Part shown: positions 45,380-54,766 of the stretch, piece by piece | Layout of the letters: each line of letters starts with the position of its first letter | How positions within the stretch are numbered: position 1 is the first letter of the stretch | Source of the DNA: Bacillota bacterium | Lineage (GTDB): Bacteria > Bacillota > Clostridia > Lachnospirales > Lachnospiraceae | Length of the DNA stretch: 64,000 bases | Assembly (NCBI GenBank): GCA_023408815.1 | Contig: JAEYJO010000030.1 | Coordinates: forward strand, 62,001 to 126,000 | Direction of reading: 5' to 3' | Notes under the pieces: model-generated | The model's database searches: none | What the model saw: only the letters and a program-made list of their open reading frames with translations | What the model was told of the DNA's origin: nothing | Position numbers and translations under genes: made by a program

Positions 45380-47243
45380 GAGATCCCCCCTCGGTCTGAG
45401 ATTCTGAATCCTTCGAATCGCAAGGCTCTAACTGGAACGGCAGCAATATAGAAATAGTTGTGAATTCACCTATTTTGCTTTTCGCGGATAGTCCGTATTC
45501 ATCGCCGAATTCATATTGCAAACGCTTGTGAACGTTGCTGATGCCGAATTCCTTAAAGAACGAGGATTCCACAGGAGCCTCCGTATCCAGAAGGTGAGCG
45601 GCTACCTCCGGCGTCATGCCTACGCCGTCGTCGGTAATATCGATATGTACGTCAAAAGCTTCATCCCGGTAAATATGAATTTCGATGCTTCCTGCGTTTC
45701 CTTTCGGCTCGATACCATGAAAAATGGAATTCTCCACAATAGGCTGTAAAGTGAACTTCAATATCCTGCAAGAGGTTAAGGCCTCGTCTTCAATATGATA
45801 ATGAAGAGTGATAGTACCGCCGTAACGGTATTGCTGTATGGTAAAATAATCATTGATTAAAGAAATTTCATGCTCTAAGGTAACGAGATTGGTAGTTCCT
45901 TTGGCGATATCCTTCAGCAGCCGGGAAAGTGATGTGGTCATTTCGGCGATACCGGAAGCATTCTGAATAGTAGCCATCCATTTAATGGAATTAAGTGTGT
46001 TATATATAAAATGAGGGTTAATCTGGCTTTGCAGCATTTTATATTCATAATCCTTCTTCTGTCGTTCAGCTGCTATTCTTTGATTCATCAGCAATTGCAC
46101 ATTTTCGGACAAGTCGTTGATATTCTTACCGATGTCACCCAGTTCATGCTCCCATTCCGTCGAAGGGTCTCTTTCAAAATCGCCGCCTGCAATCCGCTTC
46201 ATCCTTTCCTGAAGTTTATGAACCGGTACATTTACCGTTTTGGACAAGAACCAGGAAAGAAGGATCCCGATTATGCTGGCGGCAGTAAGAATGATTAAGG
46301 CTATTAAGAAAAAGGTACGGTAAATGTTTTGGGACAGTACCGTTTGGTCCAGGCACTCAGTCACATACCACCCCTTGGTACCGAGAGGGCGTGTTATCAT
46401 AATGGAATAACTTTTACTTTCCGGATTATAGACCTTTTGTATGACGGTATCGCTGCTTAGAGAGATATCAGACAAATCTTCTTCTAATTTGAACTGGATC
46501 GAAGCAGGAACCAGCGTGTGGTCGCTATACTCATAGAGGTAATCTCCTATCTGAAAGAAAAAGCGGCTGTCCGTTTCCGACAAATAGTTCTTAATGGGGC
46601 TGGTAATAACGGAGAGGGACATTTCCGTATAAATATATCCAAGTTCTCCGGCTTCATATGGATGATCGATGGTATGGACAAAAGGAATCATGGGAACCTG
46701 CTTTGTAGTAAAAAAGGGGTCCATTAATATTCCTGTGGATACCTCCCCCGGATTGGAGTGAAGTGTATCGAAATAAGAAAGAGATAAAATGGCATCGGCG
46801 GAAACCGCTACGGTGGAATAAGGAGATTCCACCACTTGTACGATGTCGCTTCTTTCCTTGCCGATGATTACGAGACGAATGAGAGAGGAAGGAAGTGCGG
46901 CGTTGGCCGCGTAGGTTTCCATAATGAAATCGTGGGCCTCCCGCTTAATGCTGTTGCTGCCCGTTTCCGTTTCCGCAGCGAAGTTTTTGATTTTACTGCT
47001 GATCTGGCAGGAGCGGATGAAGCCAATAACGTTGCCTATATTAGAATCTATGGACGAGCATAAAAAGGCCAGCTTAGTCTCTGAAGTTTGAATTAAATTC
47101 TTCTGCAGGCTGGTAGAAACCACGAAATAGCTGATAGAGGTTATGATAATGCTTATAATGACAATTAACATGACAGTGCTAAGCAGAATACGTGCACGTA
47201 TTGTATGGAGGTATTTGCTCAGTTTATATCTTGCAGGAATCAT
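45372..47243 (-). CDS. YesM-type sensor histidine kinase
   Basis: The 623-residue membrane kinase starts at MIPARYKLSKYLHT, with GGGGGA seven bases upstream. Helices lie near residues 18-40 and 285-310 (LIALIILTAASIIGILLSWF), enclosing an extracellular dCache-like sensor. HAMP, the His_kinase domain with QINPHFIYNTLNSIKWM (His is the phosphoacceptor) and a HATPase domain (PIVENSIFHGI, DDGVGM) follow. This class senses extracellular oligosaccharides in Firmicutes. It heads a leftward operon of kinase, regulator, lyase and chemoreceptor. Confidence 0.95.
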   Translation of the reverse strand: MIPARYKLSKYLHTIRARILLSTVMLIVIISIIITSISYFVVSTSLQKNLIQTSETKLAFLCSSIDSNIGNVIGFIRSCQISSKIKNFAAETETGSNSIKREAHDFIMETYAANAALPSSLIRLVIIGKERSDIVQVVESPYSTVAVSADAILSLSYFDTLHSNPGEVSTGILMDPFFTTKQVPMIPFVHTIDHPYEAGELGYIYTEMSLSVITSPIKNYLSETDSRFFFQIGDYLYEYSDHTLVPASIQFKLEEDLSDISLSSDTVIQKVYNPESKSYSIMITRPLGTKGWYVTECLDQTVLSQNIYRTFFLIALIILTAASIIGILLSWFLSKTVNVPVHKLQERMKRIAGGDFERDPSTEWEHELGDIGKNINDLSENVQLLMNQRIAAERQKKDYEYKMLQSQINPHFIYNTLNSIKWMATIQNASGIAEMTTSLSRLLKDIAKGTTNLVTLEHEISLINDYFTIQQYRYGGTITLHYHIEDEALTSCRILKFTLQPIVENSIFHGIEPKGNAGSIEIHIYRDEAFDVHIDITDDGVGMTPEVAAHLLDTEAPVESSFFKEFGISNVHKRLQYEFGDEYGLSAKSKIGEFTTISILLPFQLEPCDSKDSESQTEGGSHD

Positions 47244-47578
47244 ATTGTTCCCCCTTCCCAATCTAAGAGACCTTAACGCTGAACTGTGCAATACTATGTC
47301 TTTGAATGTATTCTAGCACAACCGAAGTTTTGTTGAAAAGGAAAAACCAATAAAATGACAAAGTAGAAAAAATAGTGCATCTTAATCAAAAAAAGTGAAG
47401 CTTTTTTTCCGGATGATCGAGAATTAGGAATGAATTATGAATGAAATAAAGAAATTTTTCATGTAAAATAAAAGCAATAATCTATATACTTAAACCACAT
47501 TAGCCCATCGGGTTCATAACCTTAAGGGTATGTTTGCTACTATTAAATTAATTATCGTGAAAAGGGAGGAATCTATTC
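47244..47578. promoter_or_regulatory. Divergent control region between the kinase and the sugar ABC operon
   Basis: No gene is seen in these 335 bases. For the leftward kinase, TTTCAA (47333-47338) and TAGAAT (47310-47315) at 17-base spacing form a fair promoter. For the rightward binding-protein gene there is a TATACT -10-like box at 47485-47490 with no good -35, as expected for an activated promoter. No clear operator repeat was recognised. Confidence 0.45.
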
Positions 47579-48961
47579 ATGAAAAAAAGGCTTTTAGGAA
47601 TTTTTCTTGCAACAACAATGATGGCAACCTTGTTTGCCGGATGCGGTTCTGCGGCAGCAGATACACCGGCAGCTACGACAGAGACGGAAAGTACGGCGGA
47701 GGAGACACCGGCGGCTGAGGAAGTGGCGGAGGCAGAGGATACTGGCGAGGCGGCTGCGACGGAGCCCGTTACACTTAAGTGGGCGATATGGGATAAGGAC
47801 ATTACGCCTTACTGGGAAGCGCTGAAGGAAGCATATGAAACGGCTAATCCTAACGTTACAATTGAAATGGTAGATTTAGGCTCTACGGATTATATGACAG
47901 TACTTGCCACGGAATTATCCGGAAGCGGTTCTGATTTCGACGTTGTTACGATCAAGGATGTTCCCGGTTATGCGACCTTGGTTTCCAAGAATACGCTGGA
48001 ACCTCTTGACAGCTACATTTCCGCGGCAGGCATTGATGTCAGCCAGTACGGCGGCGTTGATAAGCAGGTTACGGTAGACGGAAGCCTTTATGAGCTTCCC
48101 TTCAGAAATGACTTCTGGGTAGTTTTCTACAATAAGGACATTTTTGATGCAGCGGGTGTTGATTATCCGACAAACGATATGACCTTCGATGAATACGATG
48201 CTCTGGCAAGACAGGTAGCAGACCCTACATTCGGTTCTCAGATTTACGGTACACATTATCACACATGGAGAAGTGCTGTTCAGCTGTTCGGCGTACTTGA
48301 CGGCCAGCATACCATCTTAGACGGAAACTATGATTTCTTTAAACCGTATTATGAAATGGTCCTGAAGCAGGAAGATGACCAGATCTGCAGGAATTATGCT
48401 GATCTGAGTGCAGAAGGCTTACACTATTCCGCAGCATTTTCAGGCGGCGATGTAGCGATGATGAATATGGGTTCATGGTTTATATCTACTTTAATGTCCA
48501 ATATTGCCAGCGGCGAGTATGATGCTTCTCTTTGCGGCAACTGGGGTATGGTAAAATATCCTCACGCAGAAGGCGTAGAAGCGGGTTCCACACTCGGTAC
48601 GATTACGGGCCTGGCAGTAACGAGCGTATCCGATCAGAAACAGGCAGCATTTGATTTCGTAAACTGGGTATCCAGTGCGGAAGGTGCGAAAGTTATGGCT
48701 GAAACGGGCAACTTCCCCGCACTCATGAACGATGAAGTTGCAGGTATTATTTCCGGCCTTGACGGATTCCCGCAAGACGATGCGAGCAAGGAAGCTCTTA
48801 ATGTATCTAACTTATACCTGGAAGTCCCTTATGCAGAAAATGTATCCGCAGTTAACGATATTCTCGATACATATCACAAATCCATCATGAACCGCGAAAT
48901 GACCGTTGACGAAGGTATCGCAGCGATGAATGATGAAGTCGGAAAAATTTTAGGACAGTAA
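47579..48961 (+). CDS. Extracellular sugar-binding lipoprotein (family 1)
   Basis: The 460-residue lipoprotein has the signal KKRLLGIFLATTMMATLFAGC with lipobox Cys22, then an acidic Ala/Glu/Thr-rich linker to about residue 62, and a family 1 solute-binding fold (LKWAIWDKDITPYWEALKE). GGGAGG precedes the ATG. It is first in an operon with two permeases, a GH88 enzyme and a DUF624 protein, so its ligand is likely an oligosaccharide with an unsaturated uronic acid at the non-reducing end. Confidence 0.93.
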   Translation: MKKRLLGIFLATTMMATLFAGCGSAAADTPAATTETESTAEETPAAEEVAEAEDTGEAAATEPVTLKWAIWDKDITPYWEALKEAYETANPNVTIEMVDLGSTDYMTVLATELSGSGSDFDVVTIKDVPGYATLVSKNTLEPLDSYISAAGIDVSQYGGVDKQVTVDGSLYELPFRNDFWVVFYNKDIFDAAGVDYPTNDMTFDEYDALARQVADPTFGSQIYGTHYHTWRSAVQLFGVLDGQHTILDGNYDFFKPYYEMVLKQEDDQICRNYADLSAEGLHYSAAFSGGDVAMMNMGSWFISTLMSNIASGEYDASLCGNWGMVKYPHAEGVEAGSTLGTITGLAVTSVSDQKQAAFDFVNWVSSAEGAKVMAETGNFPALMNDEVAGIISGLDGFPQDDASKEALNVSNLYLEVPYAENVSAVNDILDTYHKSIMNREMTVDEGIAAMNDEVGKILGQ

Positions 48962-48984
48962 TCCTTAAGTAAATATGACAATTC

Positions 48985-49008
48985 CGGGGCTGGTAAATAC
49001 CGGCCCCG
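48985..49008 (+). other. Intercistronic hairpin after the binding-protein gene
   Basis: CGGGGCTGGT (48985-48994) pairs with ACCGGCCCCG (48999-49008) across an AAAT loop with one G-U pair. No T run follows, so it is not a full terminator. Such hairpins between binding protein and permease genes stabilise the upstream message and raise binding-protein output. Confidence 0.6.
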
Positions 49009-49032
49009 AACTATCAGAGAGAGGTTATTTAA

Positions 49033-50082
49033 ATGGACGCAAAAAAGACAGCCCGGATGGAAAAGCTGGAAGTAGAGTCCGCGGATTTGATGAAGCAGAT
49101 TCGTATCGAAATGGATATCAAGAAAAAACAAAAGCTGATTGCCAAAAGAGAGAGCGTGCAGCGTAAGGCCACGGCAATCAGAAATAACAGAAGGATAAGC
49201 AGAGAGGCAAAAAGAGACTTGGTAGCCTACTCGTTTATTGCGCCCAACTTTATAGGATTTGCCGTATTTACTCTCGTTCCTATCGTATTCGCCTTTTTGC
49301 TCGCCTTCATGAAATGGGACGGAAACAACACGATTGAATTCGCTGCCCTGGATAATTTCAAAAGGCTCGCTGGAGATACTTTTTTTGTGGCGGCGCTTAA
49401 AAACACGATTATTTACGTTATAGGAACGGTACCTCTTACGATGATAGCATCATTAGCTCTGGCTATCGTACTGAATCAAAAAATCAGAGCGAGAGGCTTC
49501 TTCCGAACAGTGGCATTTTTTCCTTATGTAGCATCCTTAGTGGCAATTACAGCGGTATGGAGCATGATTTTTCACCCGTCGAAGGGCCCTGTAAATTACC
49601 TGCTGTTAAACGTATTCGGAGTGCCGCAGGATAATCTTCCCAAGTGGTTCAGCGGAAGTCTCATACTCCTTACCTTAATATTATTCAGTGTGTGGAAATA
49701 CATGGGTTATTATATGGTAATCTATCTGGCAGGACTTCAGGGTATTTCTGCTGAATTATACGAAGCGGGCAGCCTGGACGGTGCCAATACATGGCAGAAG
49801 TTCAAGTTTATCACATGGCCGCAGCTTCGTGCCACCACATTCTTTGTTGTGGTGATGCTGACCATCAATTGCTTCAAGGTATATGATATTGCGATTATGC
49901 TGGCCGGAGGCGGAGATGGAAAGCTGAGCATTTCCTCCACGGTCCTTGTTTATTACATTTATCAGAATGCATTCAATTACTGGGATTTGGGATATTCCAG
50001 TGCTATTGCGATGGTATTGTTCGTATTGGTGCTTATCGTTACGCTGATACAGTTCCAGTATGAGAAAAAGCTGGGAGAATAA
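49033..50082 (+). CDS. ABC sugar transporter permease (MalF/UgpA type)
   Basis: The 349-residue permease has an unusually long basic, helical cytoplasmic N-terminus (about 60 residues, MEKLEVESADLMKQIRIEMD onwards, possibly coiled coil) before the first helix FIAPNFIGFAVFTLVPIVFAF. Six helices and the EAA loop AELYEAGSLDGANTWQKFKF follow. It pairs with the next permease; no ATPase gene is present, so a shared MsmX-like ATPase is expected. The length excess over the usual 300 or so residues is all in the N-terminal extension. Confidence 0.9.
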   Translation: MDAKKTARMEKLEVESADLMKQIRIEMDIKKKQKLIAKRESVQRKATAIRNNRRISREAKRDLVAYSFIAPNFIGFAVFTLVPIVFAFLLAFMKWDGNNTIEFAALDNFKRLAGDTFFVAALKNTIIYVIGTVPLTMIASLALAIVLNQKIRARGFFRTVAFFPYVASLVAITAVWSMIFHPSKGPVNYLLLNVFGVPQDNLPKWFSGSLILLTLILFSVWKYMGYYMVIYLAGLQGISAELYEAGSLDGANTWQKFKFITWPQLRATTFFVVVMLTINCFKVYDIAIMLAGGGDGKLSISSTVLVYYIYQNAFNYWDLGYSSAIAMVLFVLVLIVTLIQFQYEKKLGE

Positions 50083-50107
50083 AATAAACAAAAAAGGAGG
50101 AACCGTA

Positions 50108-50974
50108 ATGGGAAGTAATGTTTCAGCAAAAAAATTCAAATCGAAAAAAAGAAATAAGATTGCCGGAAAAGTTGGTATATATCTTATTTTACTTATAATT
50201 ACCGCGATTATGATCGTTCCGTTTTTGTGGATGCTATCCGCGTCCATTAAATCCAACAGAGAGGTTTTTCTGATGAATCCTTTTGTTTGGATACCGGAAG
50301 TACCTAAATGGGACAATTATATTAAGATATGGACAAAGATTCCACTTTTGCAATTCGTTCAGAATACGATATTTTTAACGATTGTAGTCACTTTTTTACA
50401 ATTGCTCACATCTAGCTTTGCCGCCTATTCTTTTGCGAAGCTGGAGTTTAAACATAAAAATGTACTTTTTTTGGCATATATATCCACGATTGCAATGCCT
50501 TGGCAGGTATATATGGTTCCCCAGTTCATTATGATGAGAGGAATGGGGCTCAACGATAAACTGTTGGCCATGATTTGTCTGCAGGCGTTTTCAGCCTTCG
50601 GCGTATTCTTAATGAAACAGTTTTATGAAGGAATCCCTAACGATTTATGCGAGGCAGCGAGGATCGACGGCATGAGCGAATACCGGATTTACCTTAAAAT
50701 AATGCTTCCTCTGTCGAAGCCCGCATTATCCACGCTCACTATTTTTACCTTTGTTAACACGTGGAACGACTATCTGGGACCGTTGATTTACTTAAAAACA
50801 GAGACGAAGAAGACGATACAGCTCGGATTAAAGATGTTCATCGGACAGTATTCGGCGGAATACGGGCTTATTATGGCAGGCTCCGTGGTTTCCCTGATTC
50901 CGGTTATTATAGTATTTTTGTGCTTGCAGAAATACTTTGTAGAGGGAGTCGCGTCTACCGGATTAAAAGGTTGA
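50108..50974 (+). CDS. ABC sugar transporter permease (MalG/UgpE type)
   Basis: The 288-residue permease starts at MGSNVSAKKFKSKK, after AAAGGAGG; a longer reading from 50060 would overlap the previous gene and is unlikely. Six helices and the EAA loop PNDLCEAARIDGMSEYRIYLK are present. The ending YFVEGVASTGLKG is typical of the family. It completes the membrane channel with the upstream permease. Confidence 0.93.
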   Translation: MGSNVSAKKFKSKKRNKIAGKVGIYLILLIITAIMIVPFLWMLSASIKSNREVFLMNPFVWIPEVPKWDNYIKIWTKIPLLQFVQNTIFLTIVVTFLQLLTSSFAAYSFAKLEFKHKNVLFLAYISTIAMPWQVYMVPQFIMMRGMGLNDKLLAMICLQAFSAFGVFLMKQFYEGIPNDLCEAARIDGMSEYRIYLKIMLPLSKPALSTLTIFTFVNTWNDYLGPLIYLKTETKKTIQLGLKMFIGQYSAEYGLIMAGSVVSLIPVIIVFLCLQKYFVEGVASTGLKG

Positions 50975-50996
50975 GATTTTAAAAGGAGGCAAGGGC

Positions 50997-52160
50997 ATGC
51001 TATTTGAAAATATGCCGGTAATCACCGGAGAAGAAATAAAACGAGCGCTTCAGTTTTGTTCAGAGCAGATAATCCGCAATCTGCCCGAATTTACCGACAA
51101 GTTTCAGAACGCCTACAGCGAAAACAATTTTTACAAGCCCATAGAGAACAACTATTGGACTACGGGCTTCTGGACAGGAGAAATATGGCTGGCCTACGAG
51201 TACACGGGGGATGAGAGGCTGAAGAAAGCCGGAGAGATTCAGATAAACAGTTTTTTGAATAGGATAAACAATAAAATAGAAGTGGATCACCACGATATGG
51301 GCTTTCTGTATTCGCCCTCCTGCGTTGCCGGTTATAAGCTGGCTGGAAGCAGGAAGGGAAGGGAGGCGGCAATAAAGGCTGCGGATCAGCTGCTCACCAG
51401 ATTTCATCCGATCGGTGAGTTCATTCAGGCGTGGGGACCTATGGATGCGCCGGAGAATTATAGGCTGATTATAGACTGTCTGCTGAATCTGCCTCTTCTA
51501 TATTGGGCTTCGGGGGAAACCGGGGACAGGAAATATCGGGACATTGCTGAGAAGCATATACATACAGCGATCCGAAATGTGATCCGCGAGGACTATTCCA
51601 CGTGGCATACCTTCTTTTTCGATATGAATACCGGAGCGCCTGACCATGGATCGACCTGTCAGGGTTATAGAGACGGGTCCGCATGGGCGAGAGGCCAGGC
51701 GTGGGGAATCTATGGAAGTGCACTGGCCTATAAATATACGAAGAGAAGAGAGTATATTGAAATATTTAAGAATGTAACACAGTACTTTTTGGAGCATCTG
51801 CCGAAGGACATGGTCCCTTTTTGGGATTTGGAATTTACGGATGGGGATGACCAGCCAAGGGATTCGTCATCGACTTCTATTGCTGCCTGCGGTATGCTGG
51901 AAATGGCCAAATTCATGGATGGAGAGGATGCGTACGTATATAAGAAACTGGCGATGCAGCTTATAAAGTCTGTATATGATAATTATGCGGTAAAGAATCC
52001 CATGTCTTCCAACGGGCTGGTACTGCACAGTACCTATTCTAACCGCTCGCCTTACAATACGTGCAATCATTACGGAGTGGACGAATGTAATTCGTGGGGA
52101 GATTATTTTTACATGGAAGCCCTGATGAGGCTCGATAGAGACTGGTTATTATATTGGTAA
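50997..52160 (+). CDS. ugl: GH88 unsaturated glucuronyl hydrolase
   Basis: The 387-residue (alpha/alpha)6 barrel enzyme is of the GH88 family. Asp100 (in DHHDMGF) and Asp160 (in LIIDCLLN) match the two catalytic Asp of the Bacillus enzyme in context and spacing. DGSAWARGQAWGIYG and NTCNHYGVDECNSWGDYFYMEAL are further family blocks. It hydrates the vinyl ether of unsaturated uronate left by lyases, releasing the sugar that opens to 4-deoxy-L-threo-5-hexosulose uronate, the substrate of the isomerases encoded at 53873 and 55596. No signal peptide, so cytoplasmic. Confidence 0.94.
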   Translation: MLFENMPVITGEEIKRALQFCSEQIIRNLPEFTDKFQNAYSENNFYKPIENNYWTTGFWTGEIWLAYEYTGDERLKKAGEIQINSFLNRINNKIEVDHHDMGFLYSPSCVAGYKLAGSRKGREAAIKAADQLLTRFHPIGEFIQAWGPMDAPENYRLIIDCLLNLPLLYWASGETGDRKYRDIAEKHIHTAIRNVIREDYSTWHTFFFDMNTGAPDHGSTCQGYRDGSAWARGQAWGIYGSALAYKYTKRREYIEIFKNVTQYFLEHLPKDMVPFWDLEFTDGDDQPRDSSSTSIAACGMLEMAKFMDGEDAYVYKKLAMQLIKSVYDNYAVKNPMSSNGLVLHSTYSNRSPYNTCNHYGVDECNSWGDYFYMEALMRLDRDWLLYW

Positions 52161-52175
52161 ACGGAGGATATAAGC

Positions 52176-52811
52176 ATGGGAAATTTATTTCATTATGACA
52201 ATCCCATTTGGAGATTTATGGGAAAGGTGACCGATATCTTCTTTCTGACCCTCCTTTGGGTATTTTTAAGTCTGCCCGTGGTGACGATTGGCGCTTCATC
52301 CTCCGCACTCTATTACGTATCCTTGAAAATGGCGCGAAACGAGGAAAGCTATATCTTCCAGTCATTCTGGAAGGCCTTTAAGGAAAACATCAGGCAATCC
52401 ACCGTCTTATGGCTGATTATGCTTGCTCTCGGCTTTTTCTTCGCAGGAGGCTTATATATCTGGCACCGCGCACAATTCCAGGGAGCAGTCTTTATCTTCT
52501 GGCTGTATTTCGTATTCGCGCTACTGTATTTGTTTATGCTCATGCTTATGCCTCCGCTTACGGCCCGTTTGGATACGGATATTAAGAACCTGTTCTTCAT
52601 GACCTTCATGGTGATGCTTAAAAACTTTTCCTGGGTGCTTTTCATGGCAGTTATTGCCGGCTGCATCATCGCTCTGGGGGTATTCGTCTTCTGGCCCATA
52701 TTGTTTATCAGTGCAGGGGGAATTGCTTTTACCCACTCTAAAATACTGGAATATATCATCTTTCCCAAATATGGCTGGGACAGCGTCTCCGGCACCGAGG
52801 CTAAGAATTGA
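52176..52811 (+). CDS. DUF624 (YesL-like) membrane protein
   Basis: The 211-residue protein has five or so hydrophobic helices and begins GNLFHYDNPIWRFMGKVTD, with SLPVVTIGASSSALYYVSLKM close behind, the DUF624 signature. Members habitually sit in operons with YesM/YesN systems and oligosaccharide ABC importers, but their role is not known. It is the last gene of the GH88 operon and overlaps the convergent AraC gene by 11 bases. Confidence 0.88.
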   Translation: MGNLFHYDNPIWRFMGKVTDIFFLTLLWVFLSLPVVTIGASSSALYYVSLKMARNEESYIFQSFWKAFKENIRQSTVLWLIMLALGFFFAGGLYIWHRAQFQGAVFIFWLYFVFALLYLFMLMLMPPLTARLDTDIKNLFFMTFMVMLKNFSWVLFMAVIAGCIIALGVFVFWPILFISAGGIAFTHSKILEYIIFPKYGWDSVSGTEAKN

Positions 52812-53658
52812 ACTGAGCGTATTTCTTAGGGGATATTCCAACCGCTTTGGTGAAAGCTTTTAAGAAGTTGCTGTAATCGTTGAAGCCGCATTTGCCGCAA
52901 GCTTCCATAACGGTAATTCCCTCGTTCAGCAAAGCCTTGGCGATAGTGATTCTTCTTGCGGTAATATATTTGTTGATAGTGGTGCCGGTGGTAGATTTGA
53001 AAATACGGCACAGATAAGAAGAACTTAAATAAAAATATTCGGAAAGCCGTTCCAGGGTAATATCTTCGGAAATATGCAGGTTAATATAGTTAAGAATATC
53101 ATCTACCTGTGCATGATTGGTAATACCTGTCTCCGTATACGCCTTATGACAGGATTCATAGAAAGTCCGGTTGAGAAAGACCATGAGGTCGGAAAATACA
53201 GCGCGTTCCATCAAATCGAAGCCGAAGCCGTCGCTGTCGGCAATTTTATGTATCAAATAAATAAAACGTTTGCTCATCTCCGGATCCAGATGAAGCTTGT
53301 GGGGAAGGCCTTTGAATCTGTGGGTAAAGCAATAGCTTAAATCGGTCTGATCAGAGGAAATCTCCTGCAAATAATCAGGATGTACGGAAATAACGATTCT
53401 CTCATGCTCGCCGGTATCCACCTGTGTCAAATAATGGCTTTCATATTGATTGATAAAGAAAATATCTCCGGGACGAATATCATAAAAGCGGTTGTCGATC
53501 AAAAACTGCTTTCCACCGGATATGGAATAATAGATTTCACAGCAGTCATGGATGTGCATATCCATCGTCTTTTCATCGCTGTAAAGATGTGCAAGGGCAA
53601 AATATTTATTGGTAATACAATGCTGGGTTGCCATTTTACATGAGGTAAATTCTTTCAT
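52801..53658 (-). CDS. AraC family regulator (paralogue of the one at 37909)
   Basis: The 285-residue protein begins MKEFTSCKMATQHC. The cupin sensor (MHIHDCCEIYYSISGGKQ, GDIFFINQYESHYL) and double helix-turn-helix (FYLSSSYLCRIFKSTTG, CGFNDYSNFLKAFTKAVG) are nearly superimposable on the regulator at 37909-38766. ATG 53658 follows AAAGGA. It is divergent from kduI and convergent with the GH88 operon, so it probably governs the unsaturated uronate pathway. Confidence 0.9.
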   Translation of the reverse strand: MKEFTSCKMATQHCITNKYFALAHLYSDEKTMDMHIHDCCEIYYSISGGKQFLIDNRFYDIRPGDIFFINQYESHYLTQVDTGEHERIVISVHPDYLQEISSDQTDLSYCFTHRFKGLPHKLHLDPEMSKRFIYLIHKIADSDGFGFDLMERAVFSDLMVFLNRTFYESCHKAYTETGITNHAQVDDILNYINLHISEDITLERLSEYFYLSSSYLCRIFKSTTGTTINKYITARRITIAKALLNEGITVMEACGKCGFNDYSNFLKAFTKAVGISPKKYAQFNS

Positions 53659-53709
53659 ACTATTTCCATCCTTTCCCCTAATTTCCAAGTTTTTCTTATT
53701 CTAAGTTTC

Positions 53710-53738
53710 ATTATAAGGGGTGTGTTCAATATTTGCAA
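53710..53738 (-). promoter_or_regulatory. Promoter of the AraC gene at 52801
   Basis: On the minus strand, TTGCAA (53733-53738) and TATAAT (53710-53715) are 17 bases apart. The box and flanks are conserved with the promoter of the paralogue at 37909-38766. No convincing rightward promoter for kduI was found in the rest of the 214-base gap. Confidence 0.65.
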
Positions 53739-53872
53739 TATTTATGAAAACATAAAACAAGAATTGGAATAAATAGTATGATAGGATAAAGGCACAACAG
53801 ATAAAAGAGTTCATTTAGTTTTATAAAAATATTTCATAAGTCAAAAAGTAAAATAGGAAGGATGGGAAAGGT

Positions 53873-54736
53873 ATGGAACTTAGAACGGCGGTTTCACCGA
53901 AGGATGTGAAGCACTATACGACGCAGAGGCTGAGAGAAGAATTTCTGATTCAGGATTTATTCGCGGGAGATGAAATCAAGCTTGTATATAGCCATATTGA
54001 CCGTATTATTACAGGGGCGGCAACGCCGGTTTCGAAAATGCTTAAACTGACGGCAGGGGATGAGCTGCGGGCGGAATATTTTCTTCAGAGAAGGGAAATG
54101 GGCGTAATCAATATCGGCGGAGCAGGAACGATTGTCATTGATGGAAGAAGCTACCAGGTGGGATTCAAAGAAGGAATGTATATAGGTATGGGTGCAAAGA
54201 ATATCTCTTTCGAAAGTAAAGATGCTTCCGATCCTGCCAAATTCTATATCAACAGTGCGCCTGCCCATAGAGCCTATCCCACCGTATTGATAAAGCCCGA
54301 AGGAGAACCCGAAGAAGGAGTGGCCATCGTGAAGGATGAAAATAAGGTGGAACTAGGCAGCCTGGAAGATGCGAATCACAGAGTCATCTGCAAATACATA
54401 CTTCCCGGACAGGTAGACAGCTGCCAGCTCGTCATGGGCATGACCGGGCTTAAGCCGGGAAGCGTATGGAACACGATGCCTTGTCACACCCATGACAGGC
54501 GCATGGAGGTATATCTTTATTTCGATATGCAGCAGGATGCCTTTGTTATGCACTATATGGGTGAGCCCGGCGAAACGAGACATATTGTAATGAGAAACGA
54601 AGAGGCGGTGATATCGCCGAGCTGGTCCATCCATTCCGGCTGCGGCTCGAGAGCATATACCTTTATATGGGGAATGGTAGGCGAGAATCAGGCGTTTGAC
54701 GATATGGACGGCGTAGATATGAAAGATTTAATGTAG
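53873..54736 (+). CDS. kduI: 5-keto-4-deoxyuronate isomerase (KduI)
   Basis: The 287-residue cupin enzyme turns 4-deoxy-L-threo-5-hexosulose uronate into 3-deoxy-D-glycero-2,5-hexodiulosonate. The zinc site is visible as HTHDRRMEVYLYF (two His and a Glu) with a later His in SWSIHSGCGSRAY. The length fits the family (about 280). RBS GGAAGG precedes the ATG by about ten bases. It heads the operon kduI-kduD-dhuI-like-unknown-eda-kdgK. Confidence 0.95.
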   Translation: MELRTAVSPKDVKHYTTQRLREEFLIQDLFAGDEIKLVYSHIDRIITGAATPVSKMLKLTAGDELRAEYFLQRREMGVINIGGAGTIVIDGRSYQVGFKEGMYIGMGAKNISFESKDASDPAKFYINSAPAHRAYPTVLIKPEGEPEEGVAIVKDENKVELGSLEDANHRVICKYILPGQVDSCQLVMGMTGLKPGSVWNTMPCHTHDRRMEVYLYFDMQQDAFVMHYMGEPGETRHIVMRNEEAVISPSWSIHSGCGSRAYTFIWGMVGENQAFDDMDGVDMKDLM

Positions 54737-54766
54737 CGAATAATAAAAAGAAAAGGAGATATGGAT

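Noticed and set aside
53659..53872. A second riboswitch upstream of kduI
   Set aside because: No conserved aptamer words or extended helix were found; the region has only the leftward araC promoter.
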